DNA of 64,000 nt from Salmonella bongori NCTC 12419 (GTDB taxonomy: Bacteria; Pseudomonadota; Gammaproteobacteria; Enterobacterales; Enterobacteriaceae). Of the stretch, positions 8,252 to 15,399 are shown one piece after another. The notes under the pieces were generated by a model, which saw only the letters and a list, made by a program, of their open reading frames with translations, ran no database searches and was not told the DNA's origin. The stretch's first letter is position 1. Each line of letters begins with the position of its first letter. Both the position numbers and the translations under genes were made by a program. Location of the stretch: NCBI RefSeq assembly GCF_000252995.1, contig NC_015761.1:3100001-3164000 (forward strand), written 5' to 3'.

Positions 8252-8692
8252 TTAACGCCAGCTCTCATCTTCCCACACTTCCTGAAGGATGCTATCCAGC
8301 GCTTCGCGGTCTGAATCTTTATCGAATCCCATCAGCTCGACACCGGTCATGGCTCCCTTTTTAACAGTAACGCGCGTTGAGGGGAAAACAGACTGTATTC
8401 GCCTGGTCAATTCGCATTGAAAAGCATCAATTACCGGCTGGCCGATTTTTTGGTCTTTATCCAACGTGATATTTACTTTCACCTTGCCCTCCTTTGCAAA
8501 GGTTGCATCAACAGGTGGCGCGGAAAAAACAACAGAAAAATTATTATTTTTCATTAGGTTGCCTCTTGCTATCTCCGCGATTAGATTCAATGCAATTTCA
8601 CGATCTCTTTCCTTACAAGTACCTTCAGCAGTCAGACGCGCAATCATTTCGACCCGCTCAATCATAACGTGCTCGTTTAGCTCTCTATCCAC
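8252..8692 (-). CDS. tum: Tum-like SOS-controlled antirepressor with DinI-like C-terminus
   Basis: Starting at the GTG at 8690-8692, which follows GGAGG by four bases, gives 146 aa, the length I recall for phage 186 Tum. The N-terminus (VDRELNEHVMIERVEMIARLTAEGT) is Tum-type. Residues about 75-146 (KVKVNITLDKD...ELTRRIQSVFPSTRVTVKKG...ILQEVWED) are a clear DinI-family domain. In 186 this protein is made after DNA damage and inactivates CI, starting prophage induction. A near-perfect LexA box lies 18 bp upstream of the start codon. Confidence 0.88.
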   Translation of the reverse strand: MDRELNEHVMIERVEMIARLTAEGTCKERDREIALNLIAEIARGNLMKNNNFSVVFSAPPVDATFAKEGKVKVNITLDKDQKIGQPVIDAFQCELTRRIQSVFPSTRVTVKKGAMTGVELMGFDKDSDREALDSILQEVWEDESWR

Positions 8693-8710
8693 ACAACCTC
8701 CATTACGAGA

Positions 8711-8730
8711 TACTGTATATACATACAGTA
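8711..8730 (-). promoter_or_regulatory. LexA (SOS) operator over the tum promoter
   Basis: TACTGTATATACATACAGTA is a full CTG-N10-CAG LexA operator in a 20-bp palindrome. On the minus strand a TTGTTA/TATATA pair with 17-bp spacing overlaps it, so bound LexA would cover the -10 region. It corresponds to the p95 promoter of 186. A degenerate one-sided copy, CTGTATGTACATG, lies at about 8776. Confidence 0.9.
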
Positions 8731-8809
8731 ACACGTAATAACAAAAGGTGTGAAGAAAAAATCACAGTTAAACACACTGTATGTACATGATATGGATGAA
8801 TATTAACGG

Positions 8810-11083
8810 TTATATTTTCGTTGCGAGTTCAGCTAAAGCCGCAACACGATTGAGGATTATCCTAGCCTTAGCCTGATACGATGGTGCTGAGGTAAATATT
8901 TCTCCCTTGGCCGTTCCTCTCAACCATTTACCGTTAAAGCAACTTTTACCACCGGCCATCAGGTGCAGGGCTTCGCCCCGGCTGATTGTGATGCCGGTAG
9001 TCAGATGTATCTCGTCGATAGTTTTCGCTATAGCTGCGTTTTGCTCATCCGTTCCGTGGATAAATTTTCGCCGTATTGCTGGCTTTTGCTTCCTGAGTCG
9101 GTTTGTCAGCTCTCGTTTTTCACGTCGACTTAGGGGTTTAGATAAATCGAGTTCCGGTGGATCGCTTTCGCTTCCCGTACAGTTATTGACAGAACTCCGA
9201 GAGGGCGCAGGAGCGCCCTTAACGTCAACGGCCAAATCAACGGCACGCTTCGGCACAATTTTCCACTGCGTTAGCCGGGTTAAAATCGGAGTGCCAGCAC
9301 CAATAGCGGAATCGTATACGCCACGAATGCAGACGGTTTCCTCACCATACTGATTAAACTCGGTGCGCGGTTCATACAGTGTGCGCACCTGCAAATCATC
9401 GCGACGGACAAACGGCCCACCCTGCGCATTAACGTAACCAGCCCAGTCACCGGCGTCAGCGGCATCATGGACGGCGGCAAACTCAACGCTCAGACCGTGC
9501 GCGACCTCGGTATCAGCGAGACGACGCAATTCACGGTAGACCGTCACCGGCGCACCGCCGATAAACTGAAACTGACGGATGTGCCAGCGCGCCGCCCATG
9601 CTGAAACGGCGGGCGCCGTCTCTTTTAGCAGCTCACCGCTTTCGTCATCGGTCTCGTCATCGAGAGCATAACCGTCGATGTTTTTAGAAATGTATTTCGC
9701 GACATAACCGGTAGCACTGCCTTTCTCCGGGTCGATAGCCTCAGCATGAAAGCGGGCTTTTTTAGCCTTATCACTTTTAAGTTCGTGGCGGTCTTCCTCC
9801 CATGCATAATCGCGGATGATGAGGCGCACGCGCTCGACGTCTTCTGGCAACATGAACATAAGCATGTGCCAATGCGGCGTTCCGTCGTGATGAGGCTCGG
9901 CAACACGTATGCCGAAAATGCGAATTTCTTTCCGATGTAGCTTGGCACGAATGCGCGCCCAAAGGCCGGTTAGGTAGCTCTGCGTGTCCGACGGGCTGGC
10001 GCCGTTCCATTTGCTGTTACGGTATCCCCCTTTAGTCGTGGCATGATATTTAGACGGTGCGGTCAGAGTGTAAAACTCCCCGACGTATCCGAGTTCATTG
10101 CAGATATTTTCAAACCCACGGATGCGGGTCATCAGCTCGCAGCGGCGTATCGCAGGGTTAGCGACCGAGCCGTCAAATTTTTCAATCAGGCTGATACGGT
10201 TGCCGTCTTCGTCTTCGAGATCCAGACCTTTGAGAAATTCACGAGTGCGGCGCTTTTGTTCACGCCAGTCAGTCACGCAGTTTTTACTCGCATAGGCATG
10301 CTTTTTCTTACTGACGTTACCGACAGTAATTTGCAGATGTTCGCGCCATGCAGCCGCAATGCGACGAAGACGACCACGCCACCACACATCGTTAAACATG
10401 CGAGCGATGGCCGGGGCGATTTCATCTTCTCCGACATATTTCTTTGTCACTCGCTCCCAATGCGGAGGGGTAACATTGAATTGCAGAGAAATAAAACCGG
10501 CGCGCATGTACCAGGTGTACAGCGTTTTAAGCTCGCTAAATCCGGTGTCATCAATGTCAGCCAGTTCAGCGCGAATGAAATTCGCGATATCAGCGGCCAA
10601 AAGGTCGATATCGGCGCGTGACATGTCCGGGAGTCGGTTATATCTGGCAACCATATTGACCATGCGTGACGCCAGATATTGCATAAGTTCAGTATCAAAA
10701 TGACTGCCAAAAACAGCGGCTGATACATTGCTGTTGATACCCGCGCACTCGTATTTTTTTGCGACCAGTTCAAGACGTGGCAATACCCTTTTGCAGAAAC
10801 TTATTAAAAAGGCATTGGCTCGTTGACTGCCCTGATTTTTCTCCAGCACAGCAGCGGTGCGATAAACATCAAAACGCACGCATTCAGGCTGGAGAGAAAG
10901 CACCTTTCTCGCATGCAGCAAAGCCGCGAGCATACGGTCGCGGCGATATTGTTGGTCATAGGTAAGATATGGGCTGGCTATTGCCTGTTTTGGAAAATTC
11001 CATACAAAGGCATAATCAATCTCACCCATAGCCTTTGCTGAGACAGGTGTGTCTATGACTTTATTCACTGAAGAAGATCCCAC
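8810..11083 (-). CDS. A: Phage replication initiator gpA (rolling-circle endonuclease)
   Basis: The gene encodes up to 757 aa of the P2/186 A family, which nicks one strand at ori and stays covalently attached through tyrosine. The HUH motif is seen as EPHHDGTPHWHMLMF near residue 400. The paired catalytic tyrosines are in GYVAKYISKN near residues 460 and 464. ITLTAPSKYH and KNIDGYALD are family signatures. The start is uncertain: the frame opens at GTG 11083, but a second GTG at 11068 has a better-spaced GGGA. It is the last large gene of the operon that begins at apl. In P2 relatives the origin lies inside A itself. Confidence 0.94.
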   Translation of the reverse strand: MGSSSVNKVIDTPVSAKAMGEIDYAFVWNFPKQAIASPYLTYDQQYRRDRMLAALLHARKVLSLQPECVRFDVYRTAAVLEKNQGSQRANAFLISFCKRVLPRLELVAKKYECAGINSNVSAAVFGSHFDTELMQYLASRMVNMVARYNRLPDMSRADIDLLAADIANFIRAELADIDDTGFSELKTLYTWYMRAGFISLQFNVTPPHWERVTKKYVGEDEIAPAIARMFNDVWWRGRLRRIAAAWREHLQITVGNVSKKKHAYASKNCVTDWREQKRRTREFLKGLDLEDEDGNRISLIEKFDGSVANPAIRRCELMTRIRGFENICNELGYVGEFYTLTAPSKYHATTKGGYRNSKWNGASPSDTQSYLTGLWARIRAKLHRKEIRIFGIRVAEPHHDGTPHWHMLMFMLPEDVERVRLIIRDYAWEEDRHELKSDKAKKARFHAEAIDPEKGSATGYVAKYISKNIDGYALDDETDDESGELLKETAPAVSAWAARWHIRQFQFIGGAPVTVYRELRRLADTEVAHGLSVEFAAVHDAADAGDWAGYVNAQGGPFVRRDDLQVRTLYEPRTEFNQYGEETVCIRGVYDSAIGAGTPILTRLTQWKIVPKRAVDLAVDVKGAPAPSRSSVNNCTGSESDPPELDLSKPLSRREKRELTNRLRKQKPAIRRKFIHGTDEQNAAIAKTIDEIHLTTGITISRGEALHLMAGGKSCFNGKWLRGTAKGEIFTSAPSYQAKARIILNRVAALAELATKI

Positions 11084-11151
11084 CCAACGCCGCTATGTTG
11101 ATTCGATTACAGAGGTGACAGCTTTCGAAGCTACGAAAGAACCAATGAAGA

Positions 11152-11673
11152 TCATTTCCGCATCCGACATGCTGGGCATTTGCGATGCTTTTCTTTCTGA
11201 GACTCAATGCCACATAGCAGACCGGCTACCTCTTTCAATAGCTGGTCGGCATGAGCTAGGTCGGAAAATTGAGTGGAATTGTCCACATAGCTGGAAACCA
11301 CGCGAAGAATGGTCAACACATGTTCGGCACGCCTTACAAATTTTAAATCGACGTTATTTGGATACCCCAGTATCTCAACTGGATGACTGGCAGACCTGGG
11401 AAGAACTATCGACAGATATTCATGTGTCGGCTCGCTGTACTCGGCGGACTGTTGAGTTTTATCGCTCTGGAAATCCCCAGCATTTACCGATGTCGACTGA
11501 GCTTTTTGCTGTTCCCGAAGTTTTTTCAAAATTTGTAGCTTCGATTCTTTCGGGTGATATTCACCCTGTTTGGATGTGGCATGCTGACGCAGCCAAAACG
11601 CCGCGATGCCTCGATGGGCTTTATCCCAAATACGCGCCGCTTTCTTGAGCTGGCTTAGTGGTCTGGTAGTCAT
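11152..11673 (-). CDS. Uncharacterised early-operon protein (173 aa)
   Basis: The start ATG overlaps the stop of the zinc-finger gene (ATGA at 11670-11673), which is why this strand is preferred over a 199-codon open frame on the other strand (11049-11648). The N-terminus is basic (MTTRPLSQLKKAARIWDKAHRG...LRQH) and the C-terminus ends in CPACRMRK, a possible half zinc site. Nothing identifies a function. In related phages (Fels-2, SopE-phi) this slot before A often holds a variable gene such as a DNA adenine methylase, which this is not. Confidence 0.6.
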   Translation of the reverse strand: MTTRPLSQLKKAARIWDKAHRGIAAFWLRQHATSKQGEYHPKESKLQILKKLREQQKAQSTSVNAGDFQSDKTQQSAEYSEPTHEYLSIVLPRSASHPVEILGYPNNVDLKFVRRAEHVLTILRVVSSYVDNSTQFSDLAHADQLLKEVAGLLCGIESQKEKHRKCPACRMRK

Positions 11674-11894
11674 ATCGCACCCCGATAGTGTTTTAATTTA
11701 AGTTCGGCGATTTGCTGGCAGGTCACGCAAAAAGCCACGCCCGGAATCGCAGCGCGGCGAGCTTCCGGGATTGGTGCGTCACATTCTTCGCAAAGAAAAC
11801 GGGAAGGCGCAGCGATACGGCTGCGCGCGTTGCTGATGTGGCGCTCGCGGTCTTCCTGCTCGCGCTGTTGTGCTAAATCCATTGCGTCGGCCAT
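11670..11894 (-). CDS. TraR/DksA-type C4 zinc-finger protein
   Basis: The gene encodes 74 aa. Four cysteines form CEEC-N17-CVTC (FLCEECDAPIPEARR...FCVTCQQ), the DksA/TraR zinc finger found in every P2-like early operon (P2 Orf82 type). The family can bind RNA polymerase in the secondary channel. The N-terminal helix is Asp/Glu/Arg-rich, as expected. The start overlaps the upstream stop (TAATG) and the stop overlaps the next start (ATGA). Confidence 0.9.
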   Translation of the reverse strand: MADAMDLAQQREQEDRERHISNARSRIAAPSRFLCEECDAPIPEARRAAIPGVAFCVTCQQIAELKLKHYRGAI

Positions 11895-12121
11895 TAGTGC
11901 AGCTCCTGTGATTCATTCTCAAAGCGGGTTGCTTCACGACGCAGCAGTTCGGCAGCTTCGGTGCCGCTCATACCCTCTTTGGTGATATGGATAGCCAGCG
12001 CCTCAAGGCGGATGGAAACAGCGAGCGCGCGGTCTTTACGCTCTTCTTTTTTTGCATCGATCAGCAATACGGCCAGCGCATCACTATCAGTGTTAAAACT
12101 ACGGATTTCGGTATTACGCAT
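11894..12121 (-). CDS. DUF2732 family early protein
   Basis: The gene encodes 75 aa, MRNTEIRSFNTDSDALAVLL and onwards, matching the short helical DUF2732 proteins of P2-like phages. No function is known for the family. The second half, HITKEGMSGTEAAELLRREA, is amphipathic helix. It is preceded by AGGAGAATC close to the ATG and coupled to the zinc-finger gene by TAATG. Confidence 0.82.
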   Translation of the reverse strand: MRNTEIRSFNTDSDALAVLLIDAKKEERKDRALAVSIRLEALAIHITKEGMSGTEAAELLRREATRFENESQELH

Positions 12122-12190
12122 AATTGATTCTCCTGATTTCGGGCAATAAGAAGCCCGGCGGGTTTACGCCAGATAATTTCTTTTTTTTAA

Positions 12191-12391
12191 TTAGCTATAA
12201 CCAAATACGACGGCTGGTTTACTTTTCAATTGGCTGATAATTTCAGCTTTCAGGCTATCTTTAAACTGCTTGCAGCACTCCCATTCCGGGTCAACTCGTA
12301 AAATTATCCCATCGCGGGTTTTAATTTCAAAACCGTCTTCCATGTTCGGAATCATGGCACCTAAAACAATCCTTAATTCATCGCGTGACAT
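12191..12391 (-). CDS. Small early protein after fil (dhr position)
   Basis: The start is taken at 12391 (MSRDELRIVLGAMIPNMEDG), where AAAGGGG lies 6 bases upstream; the open frame extends 10 codons further. The protein is 66 aa and acidic, without recognisable motif. It overlaps the end of fil by 14 bases. In phage 186 the gene after fil is dhr, whose product depresses host DNA replication. I cannot confirm sequence identity, so the symbol is left blank. Confidence 0.68.
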   Translation of the reverse strand: MSRDELRIVLGAMIPNMEDGFEIKTRDGIILRVDPEWECCKQFKDSLKAEIISQLKSKPAVVFGYS

Positions 12392-12605
12392 GTTTAACCC
12401 CTTTAATAATAAAGTGGACAATACGAATAATTAAAAAACCTGACGATTTCGGCGGCTTTGTTTTCAGCCCTTTTAATAATTCGGACTGTGAGTGGCTCGG
12501 GTGCCAGCGCTTGCCGTCCTTACCTGCGATCCAGCCGTGGCCGTAGTGCATGCCGGGGCTTTGTTTAACGAGCAGAGACGCGAATGACGGTTCACTTTTC
12601 AGCAT
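12378..12605 (-). CDS. fil: Filamentation protein Fil family (DUF2724)
   Basis: The gene encodes 75 aa starting MLKSEPSFASLLVKQSPGMH. GHGWIAGKDGKRWHP is the signature of the small P2/186 proteins annotated as Fil, whose expression from 186 makes host cells filament. The start at ATG 12605 has GAGG seven bases upstream; a GTG two codons earlier is possible. It follows cII by a few bases. Confidence 0.8.
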   Translation of the reverse strand: MLKSEPSFASLLVKQSPGMHYGHGWIAGKDGKRWHPSHSQSELLKGLKTKPPKSSGFLIIRIVHFIIKGVKHVTR

Positions 12606-12612
12606 ACGCACC

Positions 12613-13122
12613 TCAAATCAGCCCGAAGGATGCGCCAATACCGCTCATGGTATCGACCACGCTCGACATAGCGGGATTAGTCTGCAGACGCGCATGCAAC
12701 GCCAGCGCCGACAACGACAACATGCGAATGCCAGCATTAACGCTTTCAATCATGTTGTGCTTACGGGCAGAGGTCAGGCGCTCGTCAGAGGCTGCACCGC
12801 TCGCCAGCTCGCCGAGTTCACTCATTGCACGCATGACATAAGACTGCAATTTGTCTTTAGCCAGCTCATTAACCGGCACGCATGGCAGGCAATGAATCTG
12901 CGCCAGAAAACCATCAACGAGGGTTGAATCTTCGGTCAGGTCAGTCAGCAGCCACAATTCAGGCGGCGTGAACTGGTGAGGCTGTTCCGGGTTGAGCTTG
13001 TTACGTAACGTCTGAACATTCATACCCGCACGCTCGGCAAGCTTCGCCATGTTGTGACGCTGCGCAAAAGCCCTGCACGCTTCGTCATAGTGGGGATGTT
13101 TGGAAATCTGAAAATCAAACAT
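12613..13122 (-). CDS. cII: Regulatory protein CII (phage CP76 family)
   Basis: The gene encodes 169 aa, the length of 186 CII. An N-terminal helix-turn-helix covers MAKLAERAGMNVQTLRNKLNPEQPHQF (residues about 25-50). The helical C-terminal domain matches Phage_CP76. In 186 CII activates the pE promoter for establishment of cI transcription during lysogenisation. GAGGG precedes the ATG. It is the second gene of the leftward early operon, after apl. Confidence 0.9.
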   Translation of the reverse strand: MFDFQISKHPHYDEACRAFAQRHNMAKLAERAGMNVQTLRNKLNPEQPHQFTPPELWLLTDLTEDSTLVDGFLAQIHCLPCVPVNELAKDKLQSYVMRAMSELGELASGAASDERLTSARKHNMIESVNAGIRMLSLSALALHARLQTNPAMSSVVDTMSGIGASFGLI

Positions 13123-13152
13123 GTTGAGCCCTCAAAATTCACATAAAGTGAA

Positions 13153-13416
13153 TTACGCACCAATAACGAGTTGAAAACGGGAATGGCCCAATGCCTTACG
13201 CATCTGTTCCTCTTTCCAGCGGGCATAGTAGATACGAACTTGACCGCCAGCACGTTTACAGCCCTTACGGATAACGCGAGGTTCGATAGGTAAACGCGGG
13301 TTATCTCCGGTTGTCCAGCGGCGCGCGGTGCGGTATGACACCCCCTCAAGTTCTGCAAACTGTTGCAGGGTGACGATGGGGGCAGGCACTTTGATGATTG
13401 CGATTTCAGAAGCCAT
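13153..13416 (-). CDS. apl: Excisionase/early repressor (Apl/Cox type)
   Basis: The start at 13416 (MASEIAIIKVPAPIVTLQQF) has AGGGA nine bases upstream; the open frame reaches 13449. The 87 aa contain a winged helix-turn-helix, TLQQFAELEGVSYRTARRWTTGDNPRLPIEPR. The length and place, first gene of the early operon facing cI, match 186 Apl, which is both excisionase and repressor of pR/pL. Seven phased repeats that fit Apl sites lie directly upstream, and more lie at the attachment end. Confidence 0.85.
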   Translation of the reverse strand: MASEIAIIKVPAPIVTLQQFAELEGVSYRTARRWTTGDNPRLPIEPRVIRKGCKRAGGQVRIYYARWKEEQMRKALGHSRFQLVIGA

Positions 13417-13433
13417 GTTGCATGATTCCCTAT

Positions 13434-13502
13434 TTGCCAAAGATTGCAATTAAAGGGCCACCGTTTGCCAACATAGGGCCATCAATTGCGTAGGTTTAGC
13501 CA
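13434..13502 (+). promoter_or_regulatory. Switch region with seven phased repeats (Apl sites)
   Basis: Between apl and cI the hexamers TTGCCA, TTGCAA, GGGCCA, TTGCCA, GGGCCA, TTGCGT and TAGCCA start at 13434, 13444, 13455, 13465, 13476, 13486 and 13497. The spacing of 10, 11, 10, 11, 10, 11 puts one per helical turn on one face. Phage 186 is known to have seven Apl repeats between its face-to-face promoters pR and pL. The CI operator at pR must lie here too. Confidence 0.8.
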
Positions 13503-13546
13503 AAATATACTTCCCAATTGAGAAGTAGTAAATAGGTTTTATCGAT

Positions 13547-14125
13547 ATGAGAATAGATTCTTTAGGATGGAGCAACGTTGATGTACTGGATCGCATCTGC
13601 GAGGCTTACGGGTTTTCACAGAAAATTCAGCTAGCTAACCATTTCGATATTGCATCGAGCTCCCTCTCTAACAGATATACCCGAGGCGCTATTTCGTATG
13701 ACTTTGCGGCACACTGCGCTCTTGAAACAGGGGCCAATCTGCAGTGGTTACTTACAGGAAAAGGGCAACCGTTCACATCTTCTGCGACAGCCGAGGACAC
13801 AATGAGCATCGAGTTATTCACATTAAGTGAAGAAATACTCAAAAGTGATGGTTCTATAACAGTCGACGCTCATTTTTTCACAAAGCCGCTTACAGATGCG
13901 ATGGCTATACGAACGGAAGGAAAACTCCATTTCATTGATAAGCAGGCATCACTCTCTGACGGCCTTTGGCTGGTCGACATAGAGGGTGGAATTAGTATTC
14001 GAGAGCTAACAAAACTCCCGGGTAGAAAATTGCACGTTACTGGTGGAAAGGTTCCTTTTGAGTGCGGTATTGATGACATAAAGACGCTGGGTAGAGTGGT
14101 AGGTGTGTACAGCGAGGTTAATTGA
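13547..14125 (+). CDS. cI: CI lysogeny repressor, 186 type
   Basis: The gene encodes 192 aa, exactly the length of 186 CI, and begins MRIDSLGWSNVDVLDRICEA as that protein does. The N-terminal helix-turn-helix covers residues about 12-60 (QKIQLANHFDIASSSLSNRY). The C-terminal oligomerisation domain (SLSDGLWLVDIEGGISIRELTKLPG ...) covers residues 90-192. CI holds pR off and is inactivated by Tum rather than by RecA cleavage. The stop TGA overlaps the int start (TGATG), so cI and int form one lysogenic operon. Confidence 0.94.
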   Translation: MRIDSLGWSNVDVLDRICEAYGFSQKIQLANHFDIASSSLSNRYTRGAISYDFAAHCALETGANLQWLLTGKGQPFTSSATAEDTMSIELFTLSEEILKSDGSITVDAHFFTKPLTDAMAIRTEGKLHFIDKQASLSDGLWLVDIEGGISIRELTKLPGRKLHVTGGKVPFECGIDDIKTLGRVVGVYSEVN

Positions 14126-15162
14126 TGACTGTCCGTAAAAACCCCGCTGGAGGTTGGATTTGCGAACTTTATCCTAACGGGGCAAAAGGCAAGCGTATCA
14201 GAAAGAAATTCGCCACCAAAGGTGAAGCGCTGGCCTTTGAACAATACACCGTACAAAATCCGTGGCAGGAGGAAAAGGAAGACAGGCGAACGCTAAAAGA
14301 ATTGGTCGACGCATGGTATAGCGCTCATGGTATTACCTTGAGAGACGGACTAAAACGCCAGCTAGCTATGCACCATGCCTTTGAGTGTATGGGCGAACCA
14401 CTCGCACGCGATTTCGATGCACAGATGTTTTCCCGCTACCGGGAAAAGCGGCTAAAGGGTGAATATGCCCGTTCAAATAGGGTTAAAGAGGTTTCCCCTC
14501 GCACGCTTAATCTTGAACTCGCTTACTTCCGCGCGGTGTTCAATGAGTTAAATCGCCTCGGCGAATGGAAGGGTGAAAATCCTCTAAAAAATATGCGCCC
14601 TTTCCGCACAGAAGAAATGGAAATGGCCTGGTTAACTCACGACCAGATTGCGCAACTGCTCGGAGAGTGCAAACGCCATGACCACCCTGATTTAGAAACA
14701 GTGGTGAGAATCTGTCTCGCCACTGGCGCTCGATGGTCAGAGGCTGAGAGCCTGAAAAAAAGCCAGCTCGCGAAATACAAAATCACGTACACCAACACAA
14801 AAGGCAGAAAAAACCGCACAGTTCCCATCAGTAAAGAGCTTTATGACTCCCTACCTGATGACAAAAAAGGCCGACTGTTTAGTGATTGTTATGGGGCGTT
14901 CAGGTCTGCTCTGGAAAGGACAGGCATCGAATTACCGGCCGGGCAACTTACCCACGTTTTACGGCATACCTTCGCCAGCCATTTTATGATGAATGGTGGT
15001 AATATTCTGGTCTTGCAGCGCGTGCTTGGTCATACCGACATAAAAATGACGATGCGATATGCGCACTTTGCCCCTGACCACTTAGAGGATGCCGTTAAAC
15101 TTAATCCACTGGCGATGAGTGGCGATAAAATGGCGGTAGAAATGGCTCAAACTGGCCCTTAG
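14125..15162 (+). CDS. int: Integrase (tyrosine recombinase), 186 type
   Basis: The gene encodes 345 aa starting MTVRKNPAGGWICELYPNGAKG. Catalytic residues are visible: Arg in ATGARWSEAESL (about 203), His-x-x-Arg in HVLRHTFASH (about 277-280), His in LGHTDIKM, and the nucleophile Tyr in MRYAHFAP (about 312). The C-terminal tail (LAMSGDKMAVEMAQTGP) differs from the 186 protein as I recall it. The 3' end of the gene carries phased TGGCCC repeats that fit Int/Apl arm sites. The att core lies 72 bp beyond the stop. Confidence 0.95.
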   Translation: MTVRKNPAGGWICELYPNGAKGKRIRKKFATKGEALAFEQYTVQNPWQEEKEDRRTLKELVDAWYSAHGITLRDGLKRQLAMHHAFECMGEPLARDFDAQMFSRYREKRLKGEYARSNRVKEVSPRTLNLELAYFRAVFNELNRLGEWKGENPLKNMRPFRTEEMEMAWLTHDQIAQLLGECKRHDHPDLETVVRICLATGARWSEAESLKKSQLAKYKITYTNTKGRKNRTVPISKELYDSLPDDKKGRLFSDCYGAFRSALERTGIELPAGQLTHVLRHTFASHFMMNGGNILVLQRVLGHTDIKMTMRYAHFAPDHLEDAVKLNPLAMSGDKMAVEMAQTGP

Positions 15163-15189
15163 CTGGTCAAGAGTGGCCCTTTATGTCTA
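15131..15189 (-). promoter_or_regulatory. Phased repeats at the attachment end (Apl/Int arm sites)
   Basis: TGGCTC, TGGCCC, TGGTCA and TGGCCC start at 15143, 15153, 15164 and 15174, with weaker TGGCGG at 15131 and TGTCTA at 15184. Spacing is 10-11 bp. They are the reverse complement of the GGGCCA-type repeats in the cI/apl switch region. Phage 186 has five Apl repeats at attP. They overlap the last codons of int. Confidence 0.7.
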
Positions 15190-15233
15190 TGATTTATAAA
15201 GCAACCTATTGATTTTCGGTTGTTCTGTTAGGA

Positions 15234-15279
15234 ACTCATAATCGCTTGGTCGCTGGTTCAAGTCCAGCAGGGGCCACCA
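15234..15279 (+). other. attR: Prophage attachment site, 3' duplicate of tRNA-Ile(CAU) ileX
   Basis: 46 bases run from ACTCATAATCGC through GGTTCAAGTCCAGCAGG to GGGCCACCA. This is the anticodon-loop-to-3'-end half of ileX as I remember it, including the CAT anticodon. Upstream of 15234 the sequence no longer matches a tRNA. The complete tRNA should therefore stand at the other prophage end, outside the window. In E. coli ileX is the direct neighbour of yqjH, which fits the next core gene here. Confidence 0.88.
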
Positions 15280-15286
15280 AATAAAA

Positions 15287-15362
15287 CAAGGGCTTACGCT
15301 AAAAACGTGAGTCCTTTTGTTATCTATGGAAAACCCCCAGCCTAGCTGGGGTTTTCCATAGA
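15287..15362 (+). terminator. Two tandem hairpins, former ileX terminators
   Basis: AAGGGCTTACG / CGTGAGTCCTTTT forms a first hairpin at 15287-15319. A long near-perfect palindrome at 15323-15362 (TCTATGGAAAACCCC / GGGGTTTTCCATAGA around CAGCCTAGCT) follows. Standing just after the tRNA 3' end, they are best explained as transcription terminators of the ancestral tRNA unit. Confidence 0.7.
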
Positions 15363-15369
15363 CAAAAAA

Positions 15370-15389
15370 AGCCGGTCGTTTGACCGGCT
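15370..15389 (-). terminator. Terminator of the YecR-like gene
   Basis: AGCCGGTC / GACCGGCT with a 4-nt loop is followed, in the minus direction, by seven T residues. It ends 10 bp after the stop of the minus-strand lipoprotein gene. Confidence 0.85.
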
Positions 15390-15399
15390 ACTTGTTGTT

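Noticed and set aside
8774..8793. Second LexA box, CTGTATGTACATGATA
   Set aside because: The right half lacks CAG, so it does not meet CTG-N10-CAG.
11049..11648. 199-codon plus-strand frame opposite the early operon
   Set aside because: It opposes the operon direction and has no phage neighbour on its strand. The minus frame is coupled by ATGA to the zinc-finger gene. Kept as a finding because the case is not closed.
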